Shown here: in pieces, positions 11,996 to 26,347 of the stretch
Layout of the letters: the number at the start of each line of letters is the position of its first letter
Numbering within the stretch: the first letter of the stretch is position 1
Source: Paraspadella gotoi
Taxonomy: Eukaryota; Chaetognatha
Direction: 5' to 3'
Length of the DNA stretch: 64,000 nt
NCBI GenBank assembly: GCA_051294375.1
Contig: CM119263.1
Location: forward strand, 3,858,940 to 3,922,939
The notes under the pieces: generated by a model
What the model was told of the DNA's origin: nothing
Database searches by the model: none
Seen by the model: only the letters and a program-made list of their open reading frames with translations
Position numbers and translations under genes: made by a program

Positions 11996-14900
11996 GAGAA
12001 GAGATCATGGTGGAACTATTGTAGTGGGAGGCAGCGAGTGAGGAAGAGAGAGAGAGAGAGAGAGAGAGAGATCATGGTGGTTTATGTTTGTCAACCTATC
12101 TTACGAACTTCAACTTTTTTCTTTCGTTTTCGTAGATTTTCATTTTTGTTTCTGTTCAAATGTTTTCTTTATATTTGAATAGAAAATAATTATATTTTTG
12201 TATTTTTTCATTTATAAAATGTTTTTAACGTTTGTTCTCCATTTTCGTTTTTGATCTATTATATGTTGATTTTTTAATTTGAATTTCGTTTCGTTTCCGT
12301 TTTTAGTCATAGAATTTTACGACCCAGCCCTTTTGATCACAGCGAGTCAAGCGCAAGCTTCAAAAAACCTTTGGCGATGCCAGCAGAAAATATCCTAAAA
12401 AAATGCAAAACATTTATCAATATTTTTTAAAAATATTCAACATCTATCAATATCAATAAATCAGTATCCATTGAATAAAAGTAAACATTAAATCAATTCA
12501 AATAACAAAATATTTATCAGTATCGAAATTCGAAACGGTTCACCGCGTCTCATCACGTTTTACTTATTTCAAATTCCACTAATTTTATCTTCCCATATTT
12601 CCATTACACAAGTTATTCCAAGTCATGCATGTCATCCGTACATTCAAATACAGAAAAAAAAAAGGAAAACCTCATTTAACTCTTTTTTTTAATGATAGTG
12701 AGAATAGTTCGTCATGTGTGCTTTACCGAAGAAATTGAAAATTGAAACTTAGTAGAAATATAATTTATTCATAATGAATTAGCACAGTACTTCGAAGTCT
12801 TTCTGTCTCTCTTAGGTGCAAACATAAAATGAAAAAAATTTTGTATCTATTAGGTTCACATAACTTGCTTCACAGAAATCTCTTCCCTCTCACTATTTTT
12901 AATCATATAAGTTTCTTCTTCTAAATTTCTATTGTCAGTTGGAAACCTGTTCCTTCTTGTTCTTAAGGCTTGACTACTTCTGCCCCCTGTGGTCAAACTT
13001 TTTTGTGTAGAAAAATTAGCAATAATGTTGTCCCCTATTGGATCAATTTTTTCTTCTGGTATGCAAAGACCGAACCTATTCTCTGCTATCAATTGAATCT
13101 AATATTGCCAGAATCATGACTCTGAAAATATATTTAACTTTTTTTTTTCTCTCTTTTAATTTGCTGAAACCAATATCGACGTCCAGCTGGATATAAAAAT
13201 CATCCCAACGATTTGATTTGATTTTTTCTTTCCAACAGAAACTCATTCCCAAGCGGCGACTCAACAACAGCAACTTCAACAGCAACTCCAAGAACAGCTA
13301 CAGCAGCAACAGCAGTCCTCGGCAACCGACGCTCTTTACCAACAGCGGCCGGGCAAATCGTCGCGTTAGGAACTCAGGTCAATTTAAAGTTAATAAATAT
13401 CAAATAAAATTGTTACAAGCAAAACAAAAAATTATTAAATTATTAGATAGGAAAAGTATTTTTTGGATTTTCTCAACGAAATTTTTAATGAAAAAAAAAA
13501 CCTCAGACATGTTTCGGTCTTAGTTTCAAACCTTCAGTGATGTTGATGTGATGTGTGATGTATGTGATGTGATGTGATGTTTCGTTGTGAAAACAAAAAA
13601 AACTTTTCCTTTCTAATTATTTAATGAAATTGGTACAACCAATATAAAAATTATCCATTCATTTAATAAATAAGCTATCTTGCCCTGACTTTGGACAGTA
13701 AGGCGTAGTGAAAGTTATATACGAAAATTCTAAAAGTCAATTATGAACAACATACCATCAGTGAACATTAATTTAAAAAAAAAAATTAATTATATGTTTT
13801 TTAATTTCGCAGTAGGCTATATTTATATATATAGTACTATCCTTATAAAATCGAAAAATTTCAAAATAGGCTTTTCTTAATTTTGATTGCAGATTTGAAT
13901 TCCTCGTCAAAAGTTAATAAAAGAAAATATAATAATTTATAAAAATTATTTCATTAAGTGGGTTAAAAATTTAAAAAACTATATTTAATATATAAAAATT
14001 AATTTTCAGCCTTAAAATATAGCTTTTTCTAATTTTGACCCACTTAATGAAGGAATTTTTCAAAAAGAGTTATATTTCTTTTTATCAACTTTTTATGACG
14101 AATCCAAATCTGCAAAAAAAATCTTAGAAAAAACTGATTTGAAATTTTAACATTTTGTGTAGGTTAGTACCAGTATAAATATGGCCTACTGCGTGAATTG
14201 TAAAATATATATATATTTTTTATTACATAAATGTTTATTAGTATAATGTTGTTCGTTCCTCATTTTTAGAATTTTTAATTAAAGTTAAATTTAGAAATTT
14301 TACTACGCCTTATTGGACAGGCTTTGGTGGTTTAAGGCCTCCATCACTCTTACAAGATAATTACATAGCAGTCCCCGCAAGCTTTCAATCAAGACTTCTC
14401 ACAGTCCTGTTTATTCACTCCCAGAGTACCTGGCTTCCCTATCAATGAAGTGGAAAATATTTCAAAGAATGTTTCAATTTGTATGAAAAAGACCACTCCC
14501 TCAATTATCAGATCGGTGGGAACACCTATTGTACTCCGCACCAGCATATAATAATTTTTGTTTTGCTTGAGCCCCAATTTGGACAGGCTAAGGGTAAAGG
14601 CTTCTTAAAAGATAATAACATGGCAAGAACTTTCAACCAAGACACTCTCAGTCTAGTTTATTAACTTTACGAATGCTTGGCTTCCCAATCAACTAAGCGA
14701 AACAATATTTTTCAAACTGTTTAAATTTGACCACAGCCTTGAATATTAGATCCAAAAATACTACTATATTGTAATCCGCACGAGCATAAAAATTCAAGGA
14801 ATTGACTTAAATTTATATTTAACCTGAGAGTTAAAAGCAAAACATTGTAATTTTTAAATTTGTAAATACAATGGCGCAGGTTTTGACGCAACAGAATGCA

Positions 14901-17900
14901 GCTTCGTTGATCGCGCAACAACAGGCTAATCGATCACAACAGCAACAACAGCAAACAGCAACAACAGCAACAACAGGTGTGATATTTTGTGATGTGATTT
15001 CCCTGCGATTGTGTTTTTCTTGTCAATTTATGACAATGGAAGAAAACAAAAACTGGCAAAGATTGGTAGAGCCTTGTAAAGATTGGCCAAGAATTTAAAA
15101 GAATGCTAGAAACAGTATTAAATTGATTATAATTAAGGAGAAAAGGACAACATGTGTAAAATATAGTTCGATTTAGAGGAGCGATATAGAGACGCACAAA
15201 AATGTGTGAAACTGTGTTTACGGAGATTGGCATGTGATAGTGGAGAGTAAAAAATGGATGGATATTGACTGTGAGTGTCTTTGTGAGAGAGACAGAAATT
15301 GTCACATTGTCATTTGACGAGAGCGTGAAGTGAAAGAGAGAGAGATAAGACCCATTGGCCGGCGACTCGTTCAAGGATTAAGCGACTCTCGTTACACTTT
15401 TTTTTTCTTTTTTTCTTTCTTTTTTTTCTTTTTTTTTTCTTTTTTTCTTTCTTTTTTTTCTTTCTTTTTTTTCCTTCTTTTTTTTCTTTCTTTTTCCTTT
15501 TATTCTTCGTTTTTTTTGGGCCGCCTCGTTTCTCTGTTTTCTTTTTTTCTTTCTTTTTTTTTTGCCCTTATTTCTGTTTTTGCTTTCCGGCCAGACTGTC
15601 AGTTCGGTGGTCTGTCTGTCCAAGAACTGAGGTCACGCATTCTCAGGAGTTTCTTTATCTTATTTCCATACTTCTTTTTGCATTTTTTTATCACCTTTCT
15701 TTCCTTCTTTTCTTTTTTTTTCCATCGGTTTCGCGTCAACCGTTAATCCTTTTTTTTTCTCCTTTTTTTTTATGCCTCCTCTCGATTTTTTCTTTTTTTA
15801 ATCTCTATTTTTTCTCACCTTTTATCTCTCATTTTCTATCCTCATTTTTGTCCCTTGTTTAGTTTTTCCTCATTCATTAATTTGTTTTTCTTTCTCGCTT
15901 ACTTTTCTAATTTTTAAACATTTTAATTTTGCATTATTTCTTTCAACTATACATACTTTTAGACTCTTTTACTATTTCCCTTCTTTTCCTATGAAAGTTG
16001 CAAAATTACCTGTTTCACTATTTTATTTTTTATTTTTAGATTTAAAATAATTAATATTTATGATTTTATTTATTGTGTTAAATTTTTTATGTTAAATATT
16101 TAAATATTATTATTTTTTTTCTGTTTGGAATGGGGACGTTAGTGTTGTCTTCTGGAAATAGAGGGTGCATCCAAAACACAAGGTTAGATTACTTTCTGTT
16201 CCAGTTTTCTAATAGAATATCGTACATCATTCCTGTTGGGAAATCATTAATGAGAAACTCATAATATCTACAAAAGGGGGGAATGGATAATTTATTTATT
16301 TTTGTATCTGGTATTGATATCTATTTATTGAACAAAGGAGAGGACCAGTTGACACACTCAATCCAATACATATTATTTTATTTTATTTTTTCACATTTCA
16401 CATTTTTTCACACTATTTCACATTACCGATTTTAATTCCTCGTCTTTTGTCTTTACTATTTTTAGTTATAAGTCACTTTTCGGACGGTCTGTCGGTCAGT
16501 CTGACTGTCGGTCAGTCAGTCGGTATGTCTTTCCGTCGGTCTATCCCACTTAGGTTAAAAATGCATATAATTTCCCTATAGTTCTTGATCATTTATTAAG
16601 ACAGAAATCTAGGTGACTGCTTGCGCCGCCTTCAGGAAATCCTAAAACTAAAAGGAATAAAAGACGGAATTTCGATGCAGTGCATGTCATAAATAGAATG
16701 GCTAAGAAAGTTTTTTAGTCATGTCATGTCATAAAGTCACCGCGGCACAACACATTGGAATCACCGTTATTGTTTTTCATAAAGTTAATATCCTCTGCCC
16801 TTTCTATTTGTCCTTCCTCAACACTCTCTGCTCTACCTCTCTCTCTCCTCCCCTCTTTCCTCCCATCTCCCTTCCCCTACTCCCCTTTCCCCTATTCCCT
16901 CCCTCCCCCCTCTTTCCTCCCATCTTCCCTTCCCCTTCTCCCCTCCCCTCTCCCTCCCCTCTTTCCTTCCCATCTCCCTTCCCCTCTCCCTCCCTCCCCC
17001 TCTTTCCTCCCATCTCCCTATCCCCATCTCCCTCCCATTCTCCCTTTCCCCTCTCCCTCCCTCCCCCTTCCTCCCACTCTCCCTTCCCCTCTCCCTCCCC
17101 CTCCCTCCCCTCTTTCCTCCCATCTCCCTTCCTCTCCCTCCCTCCCCCTCTTTCCTCCATCTTACATCTCCGCTTCCCATCTCCCCCTCCCACATATCTA
17201 CCCCTTCCCCTCCTCCCTCCTCCATCCCCCCCTACTTTCTCCCATCTCCCCTTCCCTCTCCCTCCCTCTCCCTGCCCCTCTTCCTGCCCATCCTCCCTTC
17301 CCCTCTTCCATATTTCCCCCTATTCCCTCCCGTCTCCCCCGCTTCGCCATCCTTTCCCTTCTCTCACTCCAGGTGGCGCTCGTCTCGTCCTTACCCGACG
17401 CGGCGTCACCGTCTCCAGCTGCGGCGTCGTCGGCGTCATCGGGGCGGCGTTCTCCGGGCAGCGTCACAATCCCCGCCGCCCACACGGTGACGCTTTCTCA
17501 CTCGCAGCTCGTGCAGGCTGTGGCGCAGGCGCAGGCTGCACAGGCTGCGGCAGCGGCGGCGGCGGCGGCTGCAGCGGCGGCGCAGGTGAATGTGGGGGAG
17601 GAACGGGATTAAAAGAATTAAGGGTGAGGCGTGGCAGAAAGAGAAGCGAAAAATGAGACAAAAAGGGGAAAAAATGAAAAGAAAATAAAAGAAAATACAA
17701 AGAATATGAAAGGAAAGAAAAGACATAGAATATGAAAGAAAAGAAGAGAAAAGACACAGAATATGAAAGGAAAAAAAAACCGAAAAGGAAAATGGAAATG
17801 CGAAAAAAAAAGAATTTCAATCAGTCGAAATTGTAAAAACAGGAATATATTTTTAAATAATAAAAACTAATTTTAATTTTTTTTTTTAATTATTTTAAGT

Positions 17901-20900
17901 ATTTTTATTTCGTTCATCTTAACGTTTCTTGCGTTTGTTCCGGATTTTTCGTTTGATTTAATTTTAATTTTAATTTTATTTAACTGTTTAAGTTATTTTT
18001 GTTTGATTTAATTTTCTGAACCCCACTCCTCATCCTCATCCTCCTCCTCATCCTCCTCCTCGTCCTCCTCGACCAACCAAAGACGCCGTCTCCCTCTTCG
18101 CCCCGGTGTCAATCGCCGACCCTGTCAGCGCCTCCGCCAACCATCTCAGCGCCTCCGCCAACCATCTCAGCACCGCCGCCAACACTCTCGGCGCCGTCGC
18201 AAACCCTCATCCCGATCGCTCCTGCAAAGACGCCGCCACGCCCACAAATCGCGTATCTCGTCGTTCGCGGCGCCAAATCGGAGTCGAACCGTGATGCGGG
18301 CGCCGCCGCCGCCTCCTCCCCCGGTCATAACAACAACAACAACAACAAAGGCGCCATCTTGATCGGCTCCGCTTCGTCGTCTTGGTCGGTCCCGATCGAT
18401 AGTCGTCGTAGTCGTCGTCGTCGTCGTCGTCGTCATTCTTATCTTTTTCCTCTTAGACATCGTCTCTCTTAGTCATCGTTGTCGTCATTTTTTTCTTCAT
18501 TCTCCCTCTAGACATCGTTGTCATCGTCCTCTTTGTCATCGTCATTTTTTTCTTCATTCTTCTTCGACACATCGTAGTCATCGTCCTCTTTGTCATTGTC
18601 ATCGTCGTGATCCTTCTGAGCCGTCCAATTTCCGCAAGTGACTCTTCGTTTCCCAAAATGACCTTGACATAGAGATGTTGACAATGAGATGTTGACATTG
18701 ACTTTGAGATGTTGATCTTGACATTGAGATGTTGACGTTTTGGTCTTTCATCAAACGGAAAGATGATTTTTTTTCCCCTTTTAATTGTCTTTTCTCGCCC
18801 AAAGCTTCTTTTTAGATCTTTCACTTTGGCGAGAAGTTATGGCGAGTTGTGACAAGTCGTTGTGGCAATTGTGACAAGTTATGACATGTTGTCACGAGTG
18901 GCGGCATTTTCATATCTCAGAGTTGAGACGTAACGTGTCCTTGACGATCAATATTGTCAATCAGTCTTTGACGATCAATATTTTTGTTTTGCTTTCCTCT
19001 CTCTCCCCCTCTTCTGTTTCTTTCCTGCTAATCAGTATTCTGCTCATTATAATTTTACATGAATCCGTCTCTTGATTATTCTAAACACTGGCTCCAGTGG
19101 CTCCTATGAAGCTCCTATAAAACTACATTTATCAATTTATCAATTTTATATGAATCTGTCTCTTGATTATTCTAAACACTAGCTCCAGTGGCTCCTATGA
19201 AGCTCCTACAAAACTACATTTATCAATTACTCTAAGTCTTTCGGTTTCCATACGAACTTATTCACTCTTCATTTGTTCCTACGTGATTTCGCTCCTTACC
19301 TTTTGCTCCTATTCACGATTCTCCTGCTCCTCATCCTCGACTCATTACCTCGACTCTTCCGCTCCTTATCTTCCGCTCCAACTCACTTACCTTCTCATTC
19401 CAGGCATCCCTCTCCCAACCGCCTCACTAACGATCACCCGCTCCCAAAATCGACGCCGGAATCGGAAGAACTCACCCGGCGCTTAGAGGGCGTGGCGATC
19501 GAAGCCGCTCAAAAGACGCCGCTTCCAATCAATACGGAAACGACGCCGCCTGACTCCGCGTGGCAACGGGCGCCATCGGAGGCGCCGGCGACTTGCGGCG
19601 CCCAATCGACTCTCGTCGTTAGAACAACCGATGGTCGAACGATGGAACTGAAATTGACCGGCGCCGCCGAGAACGGTTCCACCGGTTCCAATGACGGCGC
19701 CGCCGCCGCCAACGAAGCTCAACCGACAGAAAGCTTTTTCGAAATGAGTCTCCCGGCATTGCCTTCATCACCGACGCCGCTGAGGCCGTCTCCGGCGCCT
19801 GCAACGACCCAAGACCGACTGCAACGGCAAAATCAACAGCAGCAACAAGACCAACGGCATCTGCAGCATTTACAGCAACAGCAACTGCAACTTATACTGC
19901 AGAAGTCGCCACAGCAATTGAAGCCATCGCCGAGACGGCATGAAGTCCTAGTCAAAACAGACGTCGCTGCCGACGCAGATGCCGACGCAGATGCCAAAGC
20001 AGATGCCGACGCAGATGCAGGCGAGGAGGAAGGCATGGTCACGATTCCGCTTTCCCTCTTGAAGAGACTCGATCCTCGCTTTTACAATTTGGTCGTTGGC
20101 GGTAAAACCAAGACCGACAAATCTCATTCGACGTCGATGCCGACGACGCCGACAAAGACGACGACGCTGCCGCCACGCCCACTTCTTATTCCAGTGACGC
20201 CGACCTCGCCAGCCAAGACGAGTTCGACGCCGGGAACGCCGGTCAAGATGGTCAGGATCGTAGGCGGTCTATCGGGCGGCGGTCTATCAGGCGGCGCCGC
20301 GTCGGGCATCTTTCGCTTGGTCAAAGCTGAAGAGGAAGAGAGAGACGATCATAAGAAATCATCGTCAGCGGCAGAGGCTGCGGCGTTTGCAGGAGCTCTC
20401 TTCTCCCGATCGATGATAAGCTAATGATTAGCGCGAGAAAAAAAATGGGAATTCGTCCGGGACGGATTAATGGACCGGACGGATGGACAGACGGACGGAA
20501 AGAAGACGGACGGACGGACAAACGGACGACCCTAAGAACGCAACGCACTGACGTAAGAACGAAACGGACGACGGACCGGACGACGGACGGACGGAGTGGT
20601 GACAGGAAGACGAAACGAACGGAAATCGGACTGAGCGACGAAGGACGCAGAGGACGGACAAAGGGACAATCGGACACACGGAACACTTAAAGTAAAACGA
20701 CGTTTAACGTCGTAACACGCGTACATGCTTACTAATAAAATCATGTATGTAATAGTTATAAAAGAAGGCGGATTATTTTTACTGGGCTGTGAATAATTTG
20801 TGAGGCTGAGTGACGCTTTGCCACGAATGAGACGGTGAGGGTTGATCTGGTGAAAATGTGTTCGTCAATGTCAGTCCACTTTCTACATACAAACTAAATC

Positions 20901-23900
20901 ATGATTAAATGTTAAAAACTTTAAATGAGAGCGAAATGAAGTTGTAACGAACNNNNNNNNNNNNNNNNNNNNNNNNNGGGAGAGAGAGGGGGGCGGCAAG
21001 GGGGAGGGGAAGAAGAGAACGTCAGCCGTTTCTCATTAAAAACGCATTTGATCATCCATCATTGAAAGAAAGAAAAAAGGAAAAGAAAAGAAAAAAAAGA
21101 GAGAAAGAAATTAAGAAAAAAAAAGAAAATAACGCAAGAAACCTACATAAACTATTTAAAATAAACTATTTTAAAAAACTGAAAGGAAAAGTCAAAATGA
21201 ATTGGGGAAAGAGTGAAAGAAAAGGGAAATATGATTTTGGCCATGAAGGGGAAGGGCCGGGAGGAGGGCGCTAAAATCCTTCTTTTTTGTGCAACCAACA
21301 GAAAAAAGAGAAAGTGGACCGCGGGATTCGAACTCAAGACTTTTTGGGAATCTTTGTTCTCCTTTTGTTTTTATTGGTTTCACCCGTAGGAAGACGAGAA
21401 AGATTTGAGGCGAACCAAAACTTTAGACGGTGAAAAAAAATAATGTTCGTTGTGTGAATAACCGTATTTTCGAGTCACATCTTCTTAACAGTTTGAGGAA
21501 TCTTCTTGTGAAAAAAAAACAAAAACAAAAACATTTGTTGATGTTTAACTCGGAAAAAGATTTAAACAGCACTTTTTTTTTTGGCTACAGATAAATACAC
21601 CTTCTCTGAATTGGTTGTAAGAATTTATACGTAAATTTCTAATTTTTTCCACCACAGTTTTAACTAACTCTATCGATATTGATATTTGGCCGAAATATAT
21701 TTTCTTTATTGAAAATTAAAATTTATCTTTTGTTGTTCGGGGAGGGTTGAGAGGTTTTCCGTTGGTTATTGTCGTTGTTGCCAAAAGAAGAGGCTATTCT
21801 CGCGCTGCTCGCGTCGTCGTCGTCGTCGTATCCGGTGCGTCGTCGTCATCGTCGTCGATTTTGAAATCGTTTCTTCAATTCGTCAAATATCATATTTTAC
21901 GTCATTTCCATGATAGGTCATTGGTAGATGTGTCATAAGTAATGTAAGTTTGTGTAAGGTTTAACAAAGTTAAAACGTACACAGTCATTTTTGTCCTTTA
22001 AACATTAATATTATTCTCTTATTTAACCTGTAATGAGTTAATTTGAGCAGTTTTCTCTAGAAAAAGTCAATTTTTGTATTACTCTAATTACTTAAAATAG
22101 AATGCTACCTTTATGATAATAAGTGTCAGTTCTTATTGAAGTCTAGTATTGCTGTCCCTCAAGACCGTTATCGATGAATTAACAATCAAACAATCAATCA
22201 TCCGTCAATCGCGGTATTGCAGCGTCCCGTCACCAAATTCGTCCGTCGGACTTGATATTTTTTTCCGAGATTCGTATGTCGTCGTTGTTGTTGTGTGTTG
22301 GTTATCCTTATTCAGGACTTGAGTTCTTGATGGTGTTCTTCAACGCCTGTCGCCTGTTGCAAGACCAAACGCGAAACGACTTCGCGTCGTAGTTGAGTTT
22401 CTCCCGAAATGTCCGGTCTTTCCGCACTGAAAAAACAAAAAACAAAACAAAACAAAACAAAATGAAATATAATTAAAAAAGCCGTGAGGATGTTTCGGCT
22501 TTATTTTCCTACTTCGCACCAATTCATATAAATTATGAATTAAATATGTTTTAGGTTTGAAGATGGGTTACAGGTTAGGGTTCTAAGGGAATAAAATAAT
22601 AAGAAATTTAAAATAATGTAACATTCACAAAAGCGATGTCATGATAAAAACTAAAAACGATAAAGACTATTGCAGTTTTGCATAGCACTCACGTTTTTTG
22701 CCCCGGTTCCTTAAAAAAATTGAAGAAATTTTGGCGAAAATCAAAGTGATGGATGGTTAACTTCTGACTTTTGACGGACAATTTAGTCCAAAAGGAGCTA
22801 TTGTACAAAATATACTTCGATGGCTCTCATTTTTGTAGTATTGAAGAATTCAAATATTTTGTTTTCTTTATAATTATCGTTTTAATTTTGTTTTATTCGA
22901 ACCGATCAGACGACCGAAAGTGGCTTACCAGAGTTTTCTGCAGCGAGAACTCGGCAATAAAAGAATAATAAGAAAAAAATACTACGACGCATTATTATCC
23001 GTCTGGAAGGATAAAAAGAAAAAAAACCATAATGAATCAGTCGATATTCAAACTCGGACAAAATGAAATAAGAAAAAATATTACATAACGTCGCTTGTCA
23101 TTAAATAATACGTAATCGCCGGTTGATAAGTAACGGAATCTTAATCCGTCTAATAAATTAAAATATTAAAAAAGTTCTTTTTACCTAAAATTTTTTTCTA
23201 CGAAGATCTTAATATTTAAAACTCATACTAATACGTTACTGTATGTTTTTATAATTTTATACATAAAAGTTAAACTTTAAACTTTAACCTTACTTTCGCT
23301 TGATGAAGATTATATTTTTGATACATGTTACTTATCCTTAACCTAATTAGTGATCAACCCCCACAGTCCTTCACCACACCGATTAGTGATCATCACCCTC
23401 AACCCACCCTGATGGTGAGTGTTCACCATCGAAGGCCTCGTTGAGAATCTCCAGAGCCCTGAGGAGTAAAATGGAGGTTTGCGTCTCTTCTCTTTTTGTG
23501 GGCTCGCTGCGATGAAACTCGGAAAGGTTCTGCGCCCCGTGCTTATCTGAGGGGGGGGAATGGAATGAATTGGGAGAAGCAAGCAGTTTAGGCGCGATCA
23601 ATCAGAATATTGACCTCACGAAATCGTGTTGAAATATTGATGAGGCGTTCATTTTCTTTTTTCTTTCCTTCTCTCTCTCTCTCTCCTTCCATTTCTTGTT
23701 TTCTCTCCTTCCTCCTTTTCTTTCCTTCTCTTTGTCTTCTTTTCTTTCCTTCTCTCTCTCTTCGTTTCTTTCCTTCTCTCTCTCTTCTTTTCTTCCTACT
23801 TATTATCTTTCCTTCTTTTCTTTCCTTCTCTCTATCCTTCATTTCTCTGCTTTTCTTTTTGGTTTTCTCTTTTTCTTTTTTCCCCAGTTTTCTATTCTTC

Positions 23901-26307
23901 TTTCCTTCTTTTCTTTCCTTCTTTCTTTCCTTCTTTCTTTCCTTCTCTCTTTCTTCTTTTCTTCCCTACTTATTATCTTTCCTTCTTTTCTTTCTTCTCT
24001 CTATCTTCTTTTCTTTCCTTCTCTCTATCTTCTCTGTCTTCCGTACTTATTATATTTCTTCTTTCTTTCCTTCTCTCTATCCTTATTTCTCTGCTTTTCT
24101 TTTTGGTTTTTCTCTTTTCTTCTTTTCCCCATGTTCTCCATACTTCCTCTCCTTCTATTCTTTCCTTCTTTCTACCTTCTTTTCTTTCCTTCTTTCTCTC
24201 TTCTTTCCCACCTTTCTCAGCCTCCGCCATCCAAGCCTCCAACACAGGCTTTCATCTTCTGCGCGCTCTTCGGCGTGATATCGAGTTTTTCGAACCGACA
24301 GATGGCCGACTGGGAATAGGCGGGTCCCTCTGTCGCCGACAGCGCTTGTCCCACCTGAGCAGACAAAGGAAGAGGATGATTTGGGTTTAGGAAAAAGTGA
24401 AAACTTTTAACAAAAACATACGTCTCCACTGAATAAAACGTTTTTAATAACATACATAATACTTTGAAAGCAATTTAATAAAAGATAGCTAAAAAATGCT
24501 CTCCTCGGAGTATAGTGGTGAGTATCTTCGCCTTCACGCGAAAAGACCGGGGTTCGATTCCCCGCCGAGGAGAATGATATTGTATCTTAATTTTTATGTA
24601 AGGTATGAGTATAATTATACATAATTTATTCATTTTTATTTTGTTATGAAAGAAATAAAAGAAACTTGCTAACGTCGAGAGAACGAATTTCTATATATTT
24701 GCCTGTCTTGAATTATTATGTACTTGTAAAATTAAATTTAAATGATGACTCTAACAAAAGAACAAAAGACAAAACATGTGTCCTCGGTAGTATAGTGGTA
24801 AGTATCTTCGCTGTCACGCGAAAGACCGGGTTCGATTCCCCGCCGAGGAGAATGATATAGTTTGTTAATTTTATGTAAGGTATGGTATAATTATACATAT
24901 TTTATTCATTTTTTTTGTTATGAAAGAAATAAAGAAACTTGCTAACGTCGACAGACTTAAATTTCTATATATTTTGCCTGTCTTCAAAATTATTACGTAC
25001 TTGTAAAATAAATTTAAATGATGAACTCTAACAAAAAGAACAAAGAGACAAATATGTGTCCTCGGTAGTATAGTGGTAAGTATCTTCGCCTGTCACGCGA
25101 AAGACCGGGGTTCGATTCCCGCCGGGGAGATGAAAAGAATATAAACTATTTTTATCGATTGTTTAAAATATTTTTTTCGTGTTTATTTCCGGCTTGGTGA
25201 ATATTTTATACTTTTGCCTTAGTTTTCGAAGGAGTTTTTTCAGTTACTGTATTTTTTTTTTAGTTTTCTCTTTATAAATCATAAAAAATGTTTTGCTTGA
25301 AGAGACTTTCCGAGACTTAGCGTATTTGCCAAAAAATAAAAGTTTAAATATATGCGTCTCAGAAAATTAGCGTAGTAATTCATAGTTCGAGCGAAATGTC
25401 GAACGCTCATCTAATAATATACATAATAAAAATATGATAATAAATTATAATACGATATTATAAATTATTATATTATGTAATTTAATATATAAAAGAACCT
25501 ATTCTCTGACGCACGTTTCTTGTTTTGACCGAGTTTGAGTGAGACCGAGAGACAAGCGTCGGATCTTAAATTGTTTCGCGAATTCTCTTGATTTCATCCA
25601 AATTGATTCATCGACGCTAGAATCCTTCTGTGTTGCCCACGTGTCTGGACCAACAGGGCGGAAATGTTAAAAAAAAAAAAAAAAAAACCAAGTTCAATAT
25701 TCTGTCGGAAATTAACTTTCCGATGTATTTTATTCAGTACCGCATAGTCTTTTTTTTTAAATTTCCCGACTAATTCCAATAAAGTAATAATAGTTAATCA
25801 ACATTGTTCGAATATAAAAGTTTCTCCGTCGCCACTTGGAAAAAAGAATAAACTTTCACTTAGTCAACCATTCCAGTGAATGGGGCGATGAGGGGGGGGG
25901 GAATTTAGAGATAAAAGGTTTTTAATGCATAAAAAAAAAGATTCCGGTTCTGTCAACGACTGTCGCTCTTTGGTCCGAGTCACCCCGCGTTATCTCAATG
26001 CCCCCCCCCTTTTCTCCCTTTCATCTCTCTTCCTTTTCCTCCACATTCACAGTTCGACACATTTTTTTTTTCACGGTAAAGTATCATTTCCAGGAGTGAT
26101 ATTTTCCAGCATCCCGCCCCCTTCCATTCCAATCAATCAAAACCATCCGTCCTCATTACTCCGGAATCATTTGCGAAATGTTGGTGATGCTGGAGGCGTT
26201 GGCTGGAGGCGCTCCGACGCGGCAGCCACGGCAGCGCTGAGCGACAAGCTGCGCGGCCGTCGCCGGGTTTAACAACTGCGAGAGAGAGAGAGAGAGAGAG
26301 AGGAGAG

Positions 26308-26347
<40 letters not shown>

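Larger units (their letters stand above)
22190..26275 (-). pseudogene. Broken reverse copy of the POU6F C-terminal exons
   Basis: Minus-strand counterparts of the five last POU6F exons: about 26162-26275 (LLNPATAAQ, acceptor CTCTCGCAG), about 25560-25655, about 24230-24352 (VGQALSATEGPAYSQ then a frameshift where ATGAAGCC reads ATGAAAGCC), about 23410-23560 (homeodomain first half, several indels) and about 22290-22430 (homeodomain second half, several indels). Every exon carries at least one frame-breaking indel that the plus-strand copy lacks. I regard this as duplicated raw assembly rather than an evolved pseudogene, though a true recent palindrome cannot be excluded. Confidence 0.7.

Noticed and set aside
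16721-17656. Long Pro/Ser/Leu reading frames of 285-311 residues
   Set aside because: They run through the C/T minisatellite at 16830-17371; only the exon 17373-17585 has coding character and splice sites.
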